A stretch of 64,000 nucleotides of DNA from Himantopus leucocephalus. Its lineage: Eukaryota; Chordata; Aves; Charadriiformes; Recurvirostridae. Below are positions 50,539-61,984 of this stretch, piece after piece; within the stretch, counting starts at the first letter, position 1; each line of letters begins with the position of its first letter. The notes below the pieces were generated by a model. The model saw only the letters and a program-made list of their open reading frames with translations, did no database searches and was not told the DNA's origin. A program made the translations under genes and the position numbers. The stretch covers positions 86,021,090-86,085,089 of the forward strand of contig RSEF01000003.1 of NCBI GenBank assembly GCA_003993805.1, read 5' to 3'.

Positions 50539-51690
50539 ATGCCGGGGCGCGGCGGGCTCTGCCTGGGGGGGCTGCTGCTGCGCGTCCTGCTGCTGGGCTG
50601 CGGCTGGGCGCAGCGGTCCGACAGCTGCCAGACCCTCTGCGACTGCTTGGAGACGGCCAAGACGGTGAAGTGCGTGAACGGGAACCTGACGGCGGTGCCG
50701 CCCGACCTGCCGCCCTACGTGCGCACCCTCTTCATCACCGGCAACCGCCTGGCCCGCCTGCCGGCCGGCGCCTTCACCGCCCAGCGCCTGCCCGACCTCC
50801 GCGCCCTCAACCTCAGCGGCAACCACCTGCGGGCCGTGGAGGCCGGCGCCCTGGCCGCCCTGCCCGCCCTGCGGCAGCTGGACCTCAGCGGCAACCCCTT
50901 GGTTTCCCTCAGCCCGCAGGCCTTCGGGGAGGGCGGCAGCCCGCTGGAGGAGCTGGCCCTCCGCGGGGCCCTGCGCGACCACGGCGTCCTCCTCAGCCTG
51001 GCCGCCATGCTGCAGTCCGGCGCCCTGCGCAACCTCAGCCGCCTGGAGCTGGCCGACAACGGGCTGCTGCTGCTGCCCGCCGGCATGTTCACTGCCCTGC
51101 CCGCCCTGCGGCAGCTGGACCTCAGCAACAACTCCCTGGTGGGCCTGCGAAACGTCTCCTTCCAGGGGCTGGGCCAGCTGCAGAGCCTGGACCTCAGCGA
51201 CAACTCCCTGGGCATGCTGAGGAACAGCACCCTGGCCCAGTTCCGCAGCCTGCCCGCCCTCCGGCGCATCAGCCTGGGCCGCAACACCTGGGTCTGCGAC
51301 TGCGCCATCGAGGACCTGGTGGCCTGGCTCAAGGAGAGCGACCAGGTGGAGGGCAAAGAAGCCCTGACCTGCGCCTACCCCGACAAGATGCTGGGCAAAG
51401 CCCTGCTGAAGATCAACAGCTCGGACCTGAACTGCTCCGTGCCTGTAGACCTGCCTTCCCAGCTACAGACTTNGTCCCAGCTACAGACTTCATACGTCTT
51501 CCTAGGGATAGTCTTGGCTCTCATCGGGGCTATTTTCCTCCTGGTTTTGTACTTGAACCGAAAAGGAATCAAAAAGTGGATGCACAACATCAGAGATGCC
51601 TGTAGGGATCACATGGAGGGCTACCACTACAGATACGAGATCAATGCAGACCCCAGGTTAACAAACCTCAGCTCCAACTCGGATGTCTGA
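50539..51690 (+). CDS. TPBG: TPBG, trophoblast glycoprotein (5T4/WAIF1), leucine-rich-repeat membrane protein
   Basis: A single uninterrupted coding exon of 383 codons plus TGA. Residues 1-24 form a signal peptide (LLLRVLLLGCGWA). Cys30, 34, 36 and 45 form the LRR N-terminal cap. LRRs follow with L-x-x-L-x-L-S-x-N-x-L units (for example 87-97, 112-122, 191-201, 215-225). Cys253, 255, 278 and 299 form the C-terminal cap. A transmembrane helix spans about 319-339, and a short cytoplasmic tail ends in SDV, a PDZ-ligand type end. N-glycosylation sequons lie at 49, 91, 165, 197, 205, 229, 293 and 298. The family is a plasma-membrane oncofetal antigen that inhibits canonical Wnt signalling through LRP6 and affects CXCR4 signalling. 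An upstream GTG frame extension is not used. Residues 307-317 hold a duplicated SQLQT with an unknown residue, probably an assembly error; the true length is then 377. Human TPBG is about 420 residues. Confidence 0.97.
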   Translation: MPGRGGLCLGGLLLRVLLLGCGWAQRSDSCQTLCDCLETAKTVKCVNGNLTAVPPDLPPYVRTLFITGNRLARLPAGAFTAQRLPDLRALNLSGNHLRAVEAGALAALPALRQLDLSGNPLVSLSPQAFGEGGSPLEELALRGALRDHGVLLSLAAMLQSGALRNLSRLELADNGLLLLPAGMFTALPALRQLDLSNNSLVGLRNVSFQGLGQLQSLDLSDNSLGMLRNSTLAQFRSLPALRRISLGRNTWVCDCAIEDLVAWLKESDQVEGKEALTCAYPDKMLGKALLKINSSDLNCSVPVDLPSQLQTXSQLQTSYVFLGIVLALIGAIFLLVLYLNRKGIKKWMHNIRDACRDHMEGYHYRYEINADPRLTNLSSNSDV

Positions 51691-52497
51691 CGAAGCGCCG
51701 CAGACGCGGGGCAGCGCACAGTAGCTATGCATGAAAAGTAGACTTACGCTTTACCCTCGTGCTTGCTTCCCTCTCCCCGGAGAAATCTCAGACGTGCTTG
51801 TAACATGAGGGGGATATGCCTCCCCCTGACATCAAGTTCAGTTTTGTTTTGAGATGCTGGGCAGCTGCGCATGGCGTTGGGCTGTATGTAGGAAACAAGC
51901 TGCTACTTCTTTTCCTCCTTACTTGTCTGTACTCGTGGGAAATTTTTTTCAAGATCTCAGAAGAAAAAAAGGATTCTCTCTGGTGCTCCAAAGCCACCAG
52001 ATTTTATAAAAAAACTTACCGAGGCAGACACCACTCAACAAAAGCTGCCTCAACTTTTTGGGAAAAAAATGTTATGTTCCTCTTTGCCTGTTTTGATCTT
52101 GTATATCCAAATTGTGATGACAACGATTCCATTTCATAGACTAGCTTGAAATTTAAAAAAAAACAAAGAAACTCCTTTTAACAACTCCTCTGTTACAAAG
52201 AAGGAAATCGAATAGTGGGCATGCACAAATACTATATGGTTTTACACATTAGGAAACTTACAATCTCAGTAAGTCTCTTACTATTTTGTAAAGTTATTTT
52301 TTGATTGCAGTTTACGTGAAAAGAGAGGGTTTTTTTATACAAACTGCATCTAAACTCCATCTGAACTGTTAAATTCAATTAACAGTCTTACAAGAACTGT
52401 TGCGTTGAAGTTTGCTCTTCGATGAGAAATGTATGGACATCTAAGAATGTGGATAGCTTTATAGTCTCTGAATTAATAGCCCTGCAGTAGTAGTCTG

Positions 52498-52503
52498 AAT
52501 AAA
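52498..52503 (+). terminator. TPBG: Candidate TPBG poly(A) signal, proximal
   Basis: A canonical AATAAA lies 0.8 kb after the stop codon. Confidence 0.4.
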
Positions 52504-53637
52504 ATTTTACACAAATGTATAGCTTAGAGACAGAAATGTGTGACAATTTTGTGAAGTATGCCAGGAGAATTACACTGATCAACGGTGAGAGCAGTTTCAC
52601 TTGGCACAAAACCCCCAGTCTGCTCTCTCAAAACAACTGCAAAACGTCGAGACAGATGCTAGGGTCCACCTTGCTGGGAAGGTACAAGCTGCTAGAATTT
52701 ACGAAAGGTCTTCTCTACCAAATTAAAAAAAAAAAATCATTCAGATTAAGTTGTGGAGTTTGTAGGCTATAGAAAATTTTACCTGAATGGAATTGTTTAT
52801 TGTAAAAAAAAAAAAAAAAAACANAAAACCAAAACAAAAAACCCCATACTTTCATGTCCTGAACTAAATTAAATGCAGCTCAGTTGTGTAGTCGGTGAGC
52901 TTCAGGCTTGTAAACCAATGCAGCACTTACTAATTTAAGTGCTCACTGTTTCATTTTAAGCTCTCGGTACTCGTGAAGTTCTGCAGTGACCTACAGCGAG
53001 TAACTTGATGGAACTTTACATTTATCTTAAAGATTATAATAGGTGCATTTCAGTATTGTATGTTACTCATGCTTATTACTTGCTTGGGAATGCATTTTCT
53101 TGTAAATAGATAAAGCATGCAAAGAAGAACTTCAAAAATGCATCATTTAATATGCAATTCTGATGACATATGAAAAGATTAGCAAGAACCTTGCAATGGC
53201 CACCAATAATGCACTTTTAAAATCCATTTATAGATTCTTAATGAAAAAATACACCAACTGTAAAAGTGTGATGTGAATTGGTATCGGTCAGTATAGCTGT
53301 GGAGCTTTTTCCATGGTCACTGTTACTTGAAGCTCTTGAGCATCTCTAAAATTTTATGAATTACTGGTTAATTCCCTTTGCTTTCAAAAGTTACAGTTTT
53401 CTCATAGATACACACCTTTGGTACGAGGTCATGAATATAAAATATTCCTTAAAGTATCAGAAGAAATAAGATCTATTTTGGGTACCAGTATTATTCAAAT
53501 GAATGTTTCTCTCCTTGCAACTTTAGACAAAGCAAGTAGCACAAGTCAGTTCGGACTAATTTTCTATTGCTTTAAATTGGCATTATTTAATAGCAATGAT
53601 TTTTTTAATGTAGTTTTGTACATTTGCCCTCAAAAAT

Positions 53638-53648
53638 AATAAAATAAA
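53638..53648 (+). terminator. TPBG: Candidate TPBG poly(A) signal, middle (two overlapping hexamers)
   Basis: Two overlapping AATAAA hexamers are followed by a T-containing stretch (AATGTTTTGATA) as a possible downstream element. Confidence 0.5.
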
Positions 53649-54296
53649 TAATATGAAGTACAACTAATGTTTTGATAAATCAGTGTATTTTACAATTAAT
53701 GTAAGTTAAGTGATAGCCTATTTCTCCTGCTGTAATTTAAATGTATGAGCAATATCTGGTTAACAGCATATGAATTAAGTTTGTTGATTCTTAAAAAGCA
53801 GACTGCTGCTCTGAATGTTAGCTGCCTATATTTTAAGAATAGTGTAAAAACCCCAGTGTGAATAACTATTACTGTGCAACTATGCAAACTGTTCATACTT
53901 GGTATACATAAGATAGTTTATGTAAGAAGCTAGAATTTACGATAGCTATGCAGTGTGCTTTGTTGTATTGGTCATTTTGGAGATTATCAACTTACACTTA
54001 CTTGTACAGTGCCAAGAGGAGTACGGCGTCATCCTTGCTTAAGATGCTGCTGTAATATAATAGATAAAGTATGCACAAAGTGAGCCATTTCTTGGGCAAT
54101 TTCTTGGGTTTTGTTAACAGATACTTTAAAGCAACTACAGTAAAATCAATTATCTGTAATGTGTTAATGTAACAGCCATGAATTGATAGAGCTGTGTAAG
54201 GATAGGCAACGACTTTAATCGCTGTCTCTCACCAATGGACTAAGTATTTGTATAGTGGGCAAGTGTAACTGTTGTATTACACCTATTATTCTAAAG

Positions 54297-54321
54297 ATTA
54301 TTATTATTATTATTATTATTA
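54297..54321. repeat. (ATT)8 microsatellite in the TPBG 3' UTR
   Basis: Perfect trinucleotide repeat. Confidence 0.95.
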
Positions 54322-54782
54322 CTGTATCATAGAAAATCATTGTAATAGAATTTTATTAGAGACCTGGTGACGGCTACTTTAAAATTGCCATTTGCTTACA
54401 TGTGTATTTATTAGGATGTAGCAGTTAGCACGTGTCAGTCTTGTGTTGGATAATATTCTCCTACAGCATTTGGCCAACAGTGAATGCCGTGGTGTTTTGT
54501 ACAATGCATTTGATCTTAAATCCCCTTCCATAAACAGTGCTTGAAATTTGTTTTCCTTTCCTATTGCAAAATAGGTACAGTGGTACTCAGAAGACGTTTA
54601 AAAAGTAGCTCCCAAAGTGCTTCAGAACTGTGTTAAAAAGTATACATTTAAAATAATAGTAGTTTAAGGGTTCTTCTGAAGCACATTTTATAATCGTACT
54701 CTGCTTTGACACCTGAAATTTCAACTGATTACCATTTCTAGAGGAGCTTAATTAGCAAGGCTGTTTTATTCATTCATTCTTC

Positions 54783-54788
54783 AATAAA
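54783..54788 (+). terminator. TPBG: Candidate TPBG poly(A) signal, distal
   Basis: AATAAA is followed about 30 bases later by a TG/T-rich element (AAAATGTGTTTTGTATACG), a good arrangement for cleavage. Confidence 0.45.
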
Positions 54789-57700
54789 ACACATGCAGTA
54801 CTAAATGCCTCTAAAATGTGTTTTGTATACGTAAACCCCCAAAGTTCTGCATGACACGGTGGTCACTGATGTTTCATAGAAAACATCTAGACTAAAGTGG
54901 TGGGCAAATCCTCAGGGAAGGCTGCACAGCTAAGAAGCAGAAAGGATGGTTTGTTCAAGGTTAACTGGTTCCTTAAAACTAGTTTGAGTTGTAATAAGCT
55001 TAAAATTCTCTTAGAAGAACAGCACAAGGAATTGACATGGTTTTAATATATTTTCCTAAAGTACTTTGTGTAAGTGCTGTTGCCGGGTAAGAAACAGAAA
55101 ATTCCCCAAATCTTTCTTTATCCCAGGTAGCTTTATATTAGATCATCTGACTTTTATTTTTTATATTCTCAGCAAGCCATAATATTACCAATAATTTTGA
55201 CATCCAAAAAGTGATTTGAAGTTTTGCAGAAGTGCTTTTTAAATCTTTTCATTCACGGTAATCTACTTTTTAAGCACTGGTGACAATCCCCAGTGACATG
55301 CCAGCTCGCGAAGCAGTCTGTTCAGACCTGTATTCGGTTGTTGACTGAGACGTCGCTGAAAACAGGCATGGCAAAATATTCAAAATGTGACTGCACTAGG
55401 ATCCCAACTCTCATTATTCTACCGGCATTTTCCCTGTGGTATACTCTGCTCTTTATGCATCTGCATAATTTCTTCTTCGCCTCATTTTCTCAAGAAATCC
55501 ATTAAAGGGAGACTCATGAAGCTGCACAGGTCGAGAAATCAGTCCGACTGCACCTATATTTTGAGGTTCAGCATCTTCATTTCCCTTTGAGCCTTAATGT
55601 GAAAAAGAGCCTTTGTCAAAGCGGACAGAATGGAAATTTGATGTGTGCTTTTTCTTTCTCTTCAGCAGCTGAATGTTCAGGAAGAACCATTCATTCTCAG
55701 CATACGATGAAGGAAAATAGCATTTGGTAAGAAAAACATTTCAGTTTCAAACTTCCAAATGGCATCGATATTCTAGGAGAGAAGGTTGAAGGGAGAAGCT
55801 TATAAAGGAAGTGGAGATAGCCCTTCGTAATGGGTCAGCACTGGAAATCACAACACTAGCAATAGGAACAATTGCAGATTGATTCTGTCTGTTATGTTCT
55901 GGTCGCAGTTTATGGATACAGCTCTAATTTCTTCCTGTTGCTATAAATAGAAACATTTTGCTAACAAGTGGAGTCACATCCCATAATATTTGTAATGCAG
56001 GTGTTTCCACTGTAAGGTTTTTGTGGGGTATAATAGAAGATTGAATTTAATTCAGTGCCTGCTGATTTAATAACGACTAGATCAGGCCCATAACTTAATG
56101 ATTCTTTTTTGCAAACGTGCTGCTTACTAGTTACAAAGACCTTGGCTTGAAATCAAGACAATGAAAGCCCACCAAGGAAGAGAGAAAACAGTCCGTTTGG
56201 GGAGTGTAACGTTTATTAGATATTTCACACATGCTTAAAAAAGAGATATAAACCATGTGGGACCAGAGGATCCTTTGCTGATACAGAAACAAGTGTACTC
56301 TGCTACCTTCCCGAATCAATCCAGCAGTAGTAGAAAAGTAAGTGGTGCTTTGTACCCATGCAGTAAACCTAACAGCGCTCCTCTTCCACCTTGAAAAAAA
56401 AAAACCAAAAACAAATCACCAAGAAGTAAGAATACAGGTTTGCGGTATAAGTATGTCCTTAAGAAGGGCTTTTGCTTTCTCAGTGGTGTTACAATTTATG
56501 TGTTGTCACATCCGTGGAAAACCTCGCCATGCCAGAAGTCATCTGTCGCGTAGGCAAAGCTTGAAATCAGGCCTTGCATTCTCAATGTCAGCCTAAATAG
56601 AAAAAGGGAACTATTAAGAAAATTAAAATGGTACTTTAGACAGTGTATTCATATTGCCATTAATAATTTAATACTTGCCATTATTTATATTTTTCAAAGT
56701 GTTCACTAAATGGTTTTTTCTTTCTGGTGACAGAATAACAGATTTGTTTTCTAGTAATTATGCATGAAAGCATCTGAATAAATTAGCAATGTTATTTGAG
56801 TACATACAGTGATGAAAACGTTAGAAATCTCATGTTCTAGAATGTTTCACTATTCTAGAAATTTTAGATGTGCAAGAAACTGCTGTAACTTTTTCAGATT
56901 GAAGTTTTATTTCTTAATTAAAAATTATTCTTGAAGAAAAACAATAAAATATTTACCAGATTGCTTATAAATGTTATATCTTCACCCTGTTGATTCAATT
57001 ACTGTAAATCCTTACAGATATTGAGGAATTTGCTAAAGGCGTAGTTGTATTCTTTGCAGCTCAAATTGATGATTGTGCTGTGAATTTGCATGGCAGAATA
57101 GTGAAAAAGCAACTTCTATCTCAATACTCTGATTAATTTCTTTGAAGAGAAATTCGGTCAGTGAGTATAAGGGATTGTATTTTAATCGTTCTTGTTAATT
57201 TGGGCATGATTTGATAGCTTTTTGTTTTTTAATATACGTGGTATCGATTTTCAGGTTAGGTGCCGATTCTAAATTTAACAGTAATGGATTTTCAGGTTTT
57301 TAATGACTAAATCAAACTGTGTGTTTTAAAGTCTTCAAATACATATTTACATAGTGAAATATAGAGGCACTGTTATTACTGATGGTGCGAATTTTCGTAC
57401 TGTGAAGAAACTATTAAAGAAAAGTACTGCTGAAACAGAATGAAGGGTGAACTCCAGAGAAAAAAGCATTCTGATGGCAAACTCTTTTATTCTTACAACT
57501 TTTTAAATGCAAATATTTAGATTGGAAATTCAAAGGGAAAGATGACATTTCATCTTCTCATAGATAGCTAGTGCAGACATCTGAAATTTTAATAGTATGG
57601 CATGATTTTTTGGGGGCTGTCCCAGGAGCATAGCTGATAACTTGGTTAGTCTTGTGTCTAAGTTGTTTGCTATTTTTTTTTTTTCGACATTCTTAGGGCA

Positions 57701-58367
57701 CGTGACACCGAAGGATTTTTGGCTTTACACGTGACTGATTGATCTGTCCTAGATTTTATCTTAGGAGTGATCTGTCTTAGTACCTGCCCACAGTCTACTT
57801 CATATATTCCATTTGTTCTAGTAGAAATTTTATCGATGGCATGGCCCAGGGTAGCTTTGCATGAAATCATGGGCATTTATGCAATAAAGAACTCATTTGT
57901 CAAATTGACATTATCAAATGTCAAATAGACGTTTTAACAGAATGCAATGTATACCTCATGCTGGCAATGCAAAAGCATCAAGTAACGGTAGTGAATATTA
58001 AAATAAGAAAAGATACCATTTATTGCAAGAACGCTGTAAGCAGTCATGAACTGACACGGCTTTGGGGCATTTGAGCAATTTAAGCTTGTTTTGAAGAAGG
58101 AAAAAGAAGTAGTTACTGCATCGACAGTTTTCTTCTTCAGGTAAGCGTCTTCATTCGTTCTCCTTAACAGCTTATGAACAAGCAGTAACCAAATCCTGCA
58201 GATACATAGAGATTTGAATCCATTTAAGTCAGTGGCTTTACCCCAGTGCTTTTACGTTTCCCTATTTTCAGGAGTGGGTGCTTTTGTTATCCTGGAGGGG
58301 ACTAAGAGAGAGCTCTTAAACATCATAAAACAAGAATTTTTATTTTATGTGTACATATATGCATTTT

Positions 58368-58384
58368 ACACACACACACACACA
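58368..58384. repeat. (AC)8 microsatellite
   Basis: Perfect dinucleotide repeat, followed by an AT-rich stretch. Confidence 0.95.
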
Positions 58385-61067
58385 TATCTATAATGTAAAA
58401 TGAGAAGATTGAAGAGGAGTAGAGTCTGAGGCACACCAGTCTCTCCAGTACATTCTGTTGGCTGGTTTAGGGGCTTATTTAATCTCACACATTGGAAAGG
58501 GGACCTAAGTGCCTAAATGGAGTAAGTATGCCTCTCAGAAGCACTTAAGATGTGCTTCGTGTTACTGCACACATAGCATGGCCATGAGCAGCAAGTTAAC
58601 ACAAATTGGTGCTGACTGGCCAAGATTTTCCGAAGCGGCCACAATTTGGGGTTCTGCTTTCAAAGTAGCTTAAAGGGGCTTCATTCTGGTTGTTGAACAC
58701 CTTTTGGAAAATTACACTGTTTTAAGGTGTGGAAAAAAACAATTTTCAGAGTGAGAAGGCATGTGTCAGGTATATACTTGAGAGACAATATAAATACTTG
58801 TAAGAGCTTTTGAAATGCCCCAGTCTTTGCTCCCTGTCCTTTCTCAGATTCATTGAGATCTCTGTAACACCGTCTATGCAGAATATCCTTTCTCTTTTCC
58901 AGCTCACTTATTTAATCATCCCTAATCCAGATGCCTTTTTTCCATCACCTTCGTATTGTGACCAAGCTTGATTATTTCACATTGGTAAGTGAAGGTAGAA
59001 TTCCTATGAAAGAGGTCATGCATAAAATCAAATCTTGAATGTTTATCACTAAGCAGATTAATTAATGAGATTATATCTGTTGTTAGACTTTCATTCATGT
59101 TTTCCCTTTTCCTGTTTGTCCCTTTCTGTTTAGTTTTCCAGCATACCAGAAAGCTTCTGTGGTAGCCCAGAGGAACTCTCTGATTCCAATTTCCAGTAAT
59201 GAAAAAGGAGGTCTCACTTTGAGACGATAGTCTAGAAAAAAACTTACAGAAAGAGCGCTCGAACTTTTCTGACAGGGTAGTAAAATGTCACTGAAAATAG
59301 GTCTGCTAACATATCCTTCATTTGTCAGAAATGTTACATATGCAGAAAGAAGTGGAGTGCTGAATTGGTGATACTGATATATATGCTGTTTAACGAGACC
59401 GGGAGATTTCTATTACAATAGCTTATGGTACCTCTGCTCCGATTTCTCCTCCCTGCAGCCCCCACCCCCGCCCCAATATGCTTGGAGAGGACTCAGATGA
59501 GCACAGCAGATGCATTCAGCAGGTTGCGGTAATTTGTTTAGTTTATCAATCATATGTGAAGGTCCTTGTTTTCAGGCAGGCACATAAAGAAATACATTCT
59601 AGTACTTGTAATTTTTAACACAGAAACAAACTCGCTGGCATAAGCCTGGTTTCATAACTTATCTGTAAATACAAAAAAAAAATGCTCTGAATTTGAATGT
59701 GCAAGGAACAGATGTCTTTCAGCAAGCTTGAATGTAAATTCATCAGGATTTCCAATATAATCCAGGGAATGATGACACTGAAATGTATTGCAAGCAGACG
59801 AATGACTTGTTCTTCATCGTAGTTATGCGGGCTATGCCTTTTCCACGAAGCAGTACAAGATGTTTTATCTTTTAGGTTTCCAGGGAGACAGTCACAATCC
59901 AGTAGGGGTTACTCTTGTTCTTAATAAAGCTCTCTAGATTTTGTAGTTTTAGCAATTTTTCTGATCAAAATCACAGAGATAGCAGATAGGATTTCATAAA
60001 TGACACTAAGTAATGTGAATTGATGTGACCTCTTTCAAACACACACAGATGATGCTGTGGTGCACCAGCTTAGAGTAGGTGGTACTGGTGCTTTCACCAG
60101 CTAAAATCGTTGTTTTAACAGGCAGAAGACGACTCAAAACTGAGTATTAGTCACTGTAAACAGCTGTACACACTGTCCTTATCATTTAGCAGTTGGTATA
60201 GAATATAGGATGTCCAAAAGGTTTGGATATAGGTGTAAAGCACCACCTTCACCACAGCAATTCCAGGTTTGCTTGTATAGGTATTGTGTAATAGTGCACA
60301 GAAAACTGTATGTCTCCTCTGTGGTTTAGAAGGAAAATTGGAGCAAACAACAATTTGTTAATGTAAATCAAATTAATAGGCAAAAATCTTCTCTCTCAAT
60401 ATAATAGTAGTTACTGATCACATTATTGATGAGAATTAAAGAAATTTTGGTCACAGAAATATATTGGCCTCACGTATTTCTTTATTATACATTCAACACT
60501 GTAAACAGAAATTTGCAGAGGCAATGTTCAGTACAAGGAGACCAATGGATAGTATAGAAATGCTAATGAGGACCCTCCCGATCTTATTTTCCATTATTCT
60601 GCCACGCAAAGGGGAGAAGTAGAAAAGGGAAGCTCTTAGACAGAACAAACTGTTTAAGAAAGAAAGGTGGTAGGGCCAAAAATCTCCTGTAATGGCAGTT
60701 CTTTTTGCATTCACTGAAGAACAATGAGGCAACATTAGTGATGAAGAAGTAGAGGAGGATATGGTTTCTTTCAGAAGTTTCATATTATTTAGGTTTATTC
60801 AGGTTTTGTTGGGACCTCAGCTAATTCATGTGTCAACACTTAATCTAGCTCACCAGAAAATATCAATGCCAGAATGTGCTATATATTTTCTTTCCACTAT
60901 TTTTATGCTGCACTCTGTGCCTTCCAGCAATGTATGAAGCACTTGTTGTTCTCTCCCTCCCTCCCAAGGGAAGCATGTATGCTGGCTGAGGGACACCATT
61001 TGCACTGTCTTGCCTTAAGTTTCTGCGAGAAGTCATAGGCAAAGTGAAGCACCTCGTACTTAAAGCG

Positions 61068-61291
61068 GAAGGTTGATTATCTTCGTGATATTCCCTAATT
61101 CCTGGATGAATAAATTCCTTTGGAAAGTCTGCTTCTTGGAGAAAGTTTTGTCTCCTCTGTAAAAAGCCTTTTGTCTGCNAGAAGATTGATTATCTTCGTG
61201 ATATTCCCTAATTCCTGGATGAATAAGTTCCTTTGGAAAGTCTGCTGCTTGGAGAAAGTTTTGTCTCCTCTGTAAAAAGCCTTTTGTCTGC
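61068..61291. repeat. 111-bp direct duplication around a single N (probable unmerged contig ends)
   Basis: Copies at 61068-61178 and 61181-61291 differ at about three positions. The N is at 61179. Confidence 0.95.
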
Positions 61292-61584
61292 TTCAGGTAT
61301 GTTATCATTAGGTATGTTCTTCTCCTCTTTAATTTAGTCCTAAATGTTCATCTTTCCAAAGGAATATCATAGTCTTAAAATTTTCTTTTGCCTCAGGAAG
61401 TAGAACATAAGCTGTGCATAAATTTAGGAGCATGACGTGAAGCCCCTAGGAAAATTATTGTTCAGAAATGGTGAAAAAAATATGGAGTAAAAATTATCCA
61501 AATGAAATAAGTTTTTAAACTACATCACAGTAAATAAACTCCCTCCATACTCATCCTTGCTTCAGCTTACACCATTGCAGACAT

Positions 61585-61616
61585 CCCCACTGCTCCTAAT
61601 CCCCACTGCTCCTAAT
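61585..61616. repeat. 16-bp perfect tandem duplication
   Basis: The unit CCCCACTGCTCCTAAT occurs twice without a break or mismatch. Confidence 0.95.
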
Positions 61617-61766
61617 AACGGGAGCAACACTCCAAGGAGAAATCCCAGTCAGCTCTCAGGGCAAAGTGTTTAAACAGCAAAATGAGGTTTGCACTTCTGT
61701 CTTGGGTCCGTTCTATGAGTTTACTACAGTACTGATTTTTGTGAAAGGCCAGACCATATGCAAAGG

Positions 61767-61866
61767 NNNNNNNNNNNNNNNNNNNNNNNNNNNNNNNNNN
61801 NNNNNNNNNNNNNNNNNNNNNNNNNNNNNNNNNNNNNNNNNNNNNNNNNNNNNNNNNNNNNNNNNN
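61767..61866. other. Assembly gap, 100 N, inside a CR1
   Basis: Exactly 100 Ns. The right flank starts in the middle of a CR1 tail, so the repeat probably caused the break. Confidence 0.99.
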
Positions 61867-61984
61867 CGTGGTGCTCAGGGACATGGTTTAGTGGTGTTTT
61901 TGGCAGTGTGAGGTTGATGGTTGGACTCAATGATCTTCAAGGTCCCCTCCAACCTAGACAATTCTACGATTCTATGATTCTATG
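61867..61984 (+). mobile_element. CR1 3' end cut by an assembly gap
   Basis: Immediately right of the 100-N gap the sequence reads GTGCTCAGGGACATGGTTTA, then TGGACTCAATGATCTTCAAG and ATTCTACGATTCTATGATTC. This is the 3' end of a CR1 whose 5' part is hidden in the gap. Confidence 0.9.

Larger units (their letters stand above)
49240..51480 (+). promoter_or_regulatory. TPBG: TPBG CpG island and promoter region
   Basis: About 2.2 kb of very G+C- and CpG-rich sequence begins abruptly after a T-rich stretch and runs through the first part of the TPBG coding region. Many GC boxes (GGGCGGG-type) occur and no TATA box was seen. The long open frames on both strands here follow from the lack of AT-rich stop codons and are not genes. 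Confidence 0.8.
51691..54800 (+). other. TPBG: TPBG 3' UTR (extent inferred)
   Basis: AT-rich sequence without a supported reading frame follows the stop codon. AATAAA signals at 52498-52503, 53638-53648 (overlapping) and 54783-54788 are candidate poly(A) sites, so alternative 3' ends are possible. It contains an A run with an N (52824) and an (ATT)n tract. Which site is used cannot be told from sequence alone. Confidence 0.55.
54801..61766. other. Intergenic DNA downstream of TPBG
   Basis: AT-rich, with no exon or RNA gene supported. It contains two TTCTAGAA palindromes (56835-56860), the (AC)n repeat and the duplicated contig end at 61068-61291. Confidence 0.6.

Noticed and set aside
49149..50660. 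503-codon minus-strand open frame and several other long frames across the TPBG CpG island
   Set aside because: Pro/Arg/Gly/Ala-rich products arise from GC-rich DNA that lacks stop codons. No domain is present, and the frames overlap the TPBG promoter and 5' region.
50229..51605. 458-codon plus-strand frame overlapping TPBG as a separate gene
   Set aside because: It is a frame shadow of the GC-rich LRR coding region. Only a possible uORF reading was kept, as a finding.
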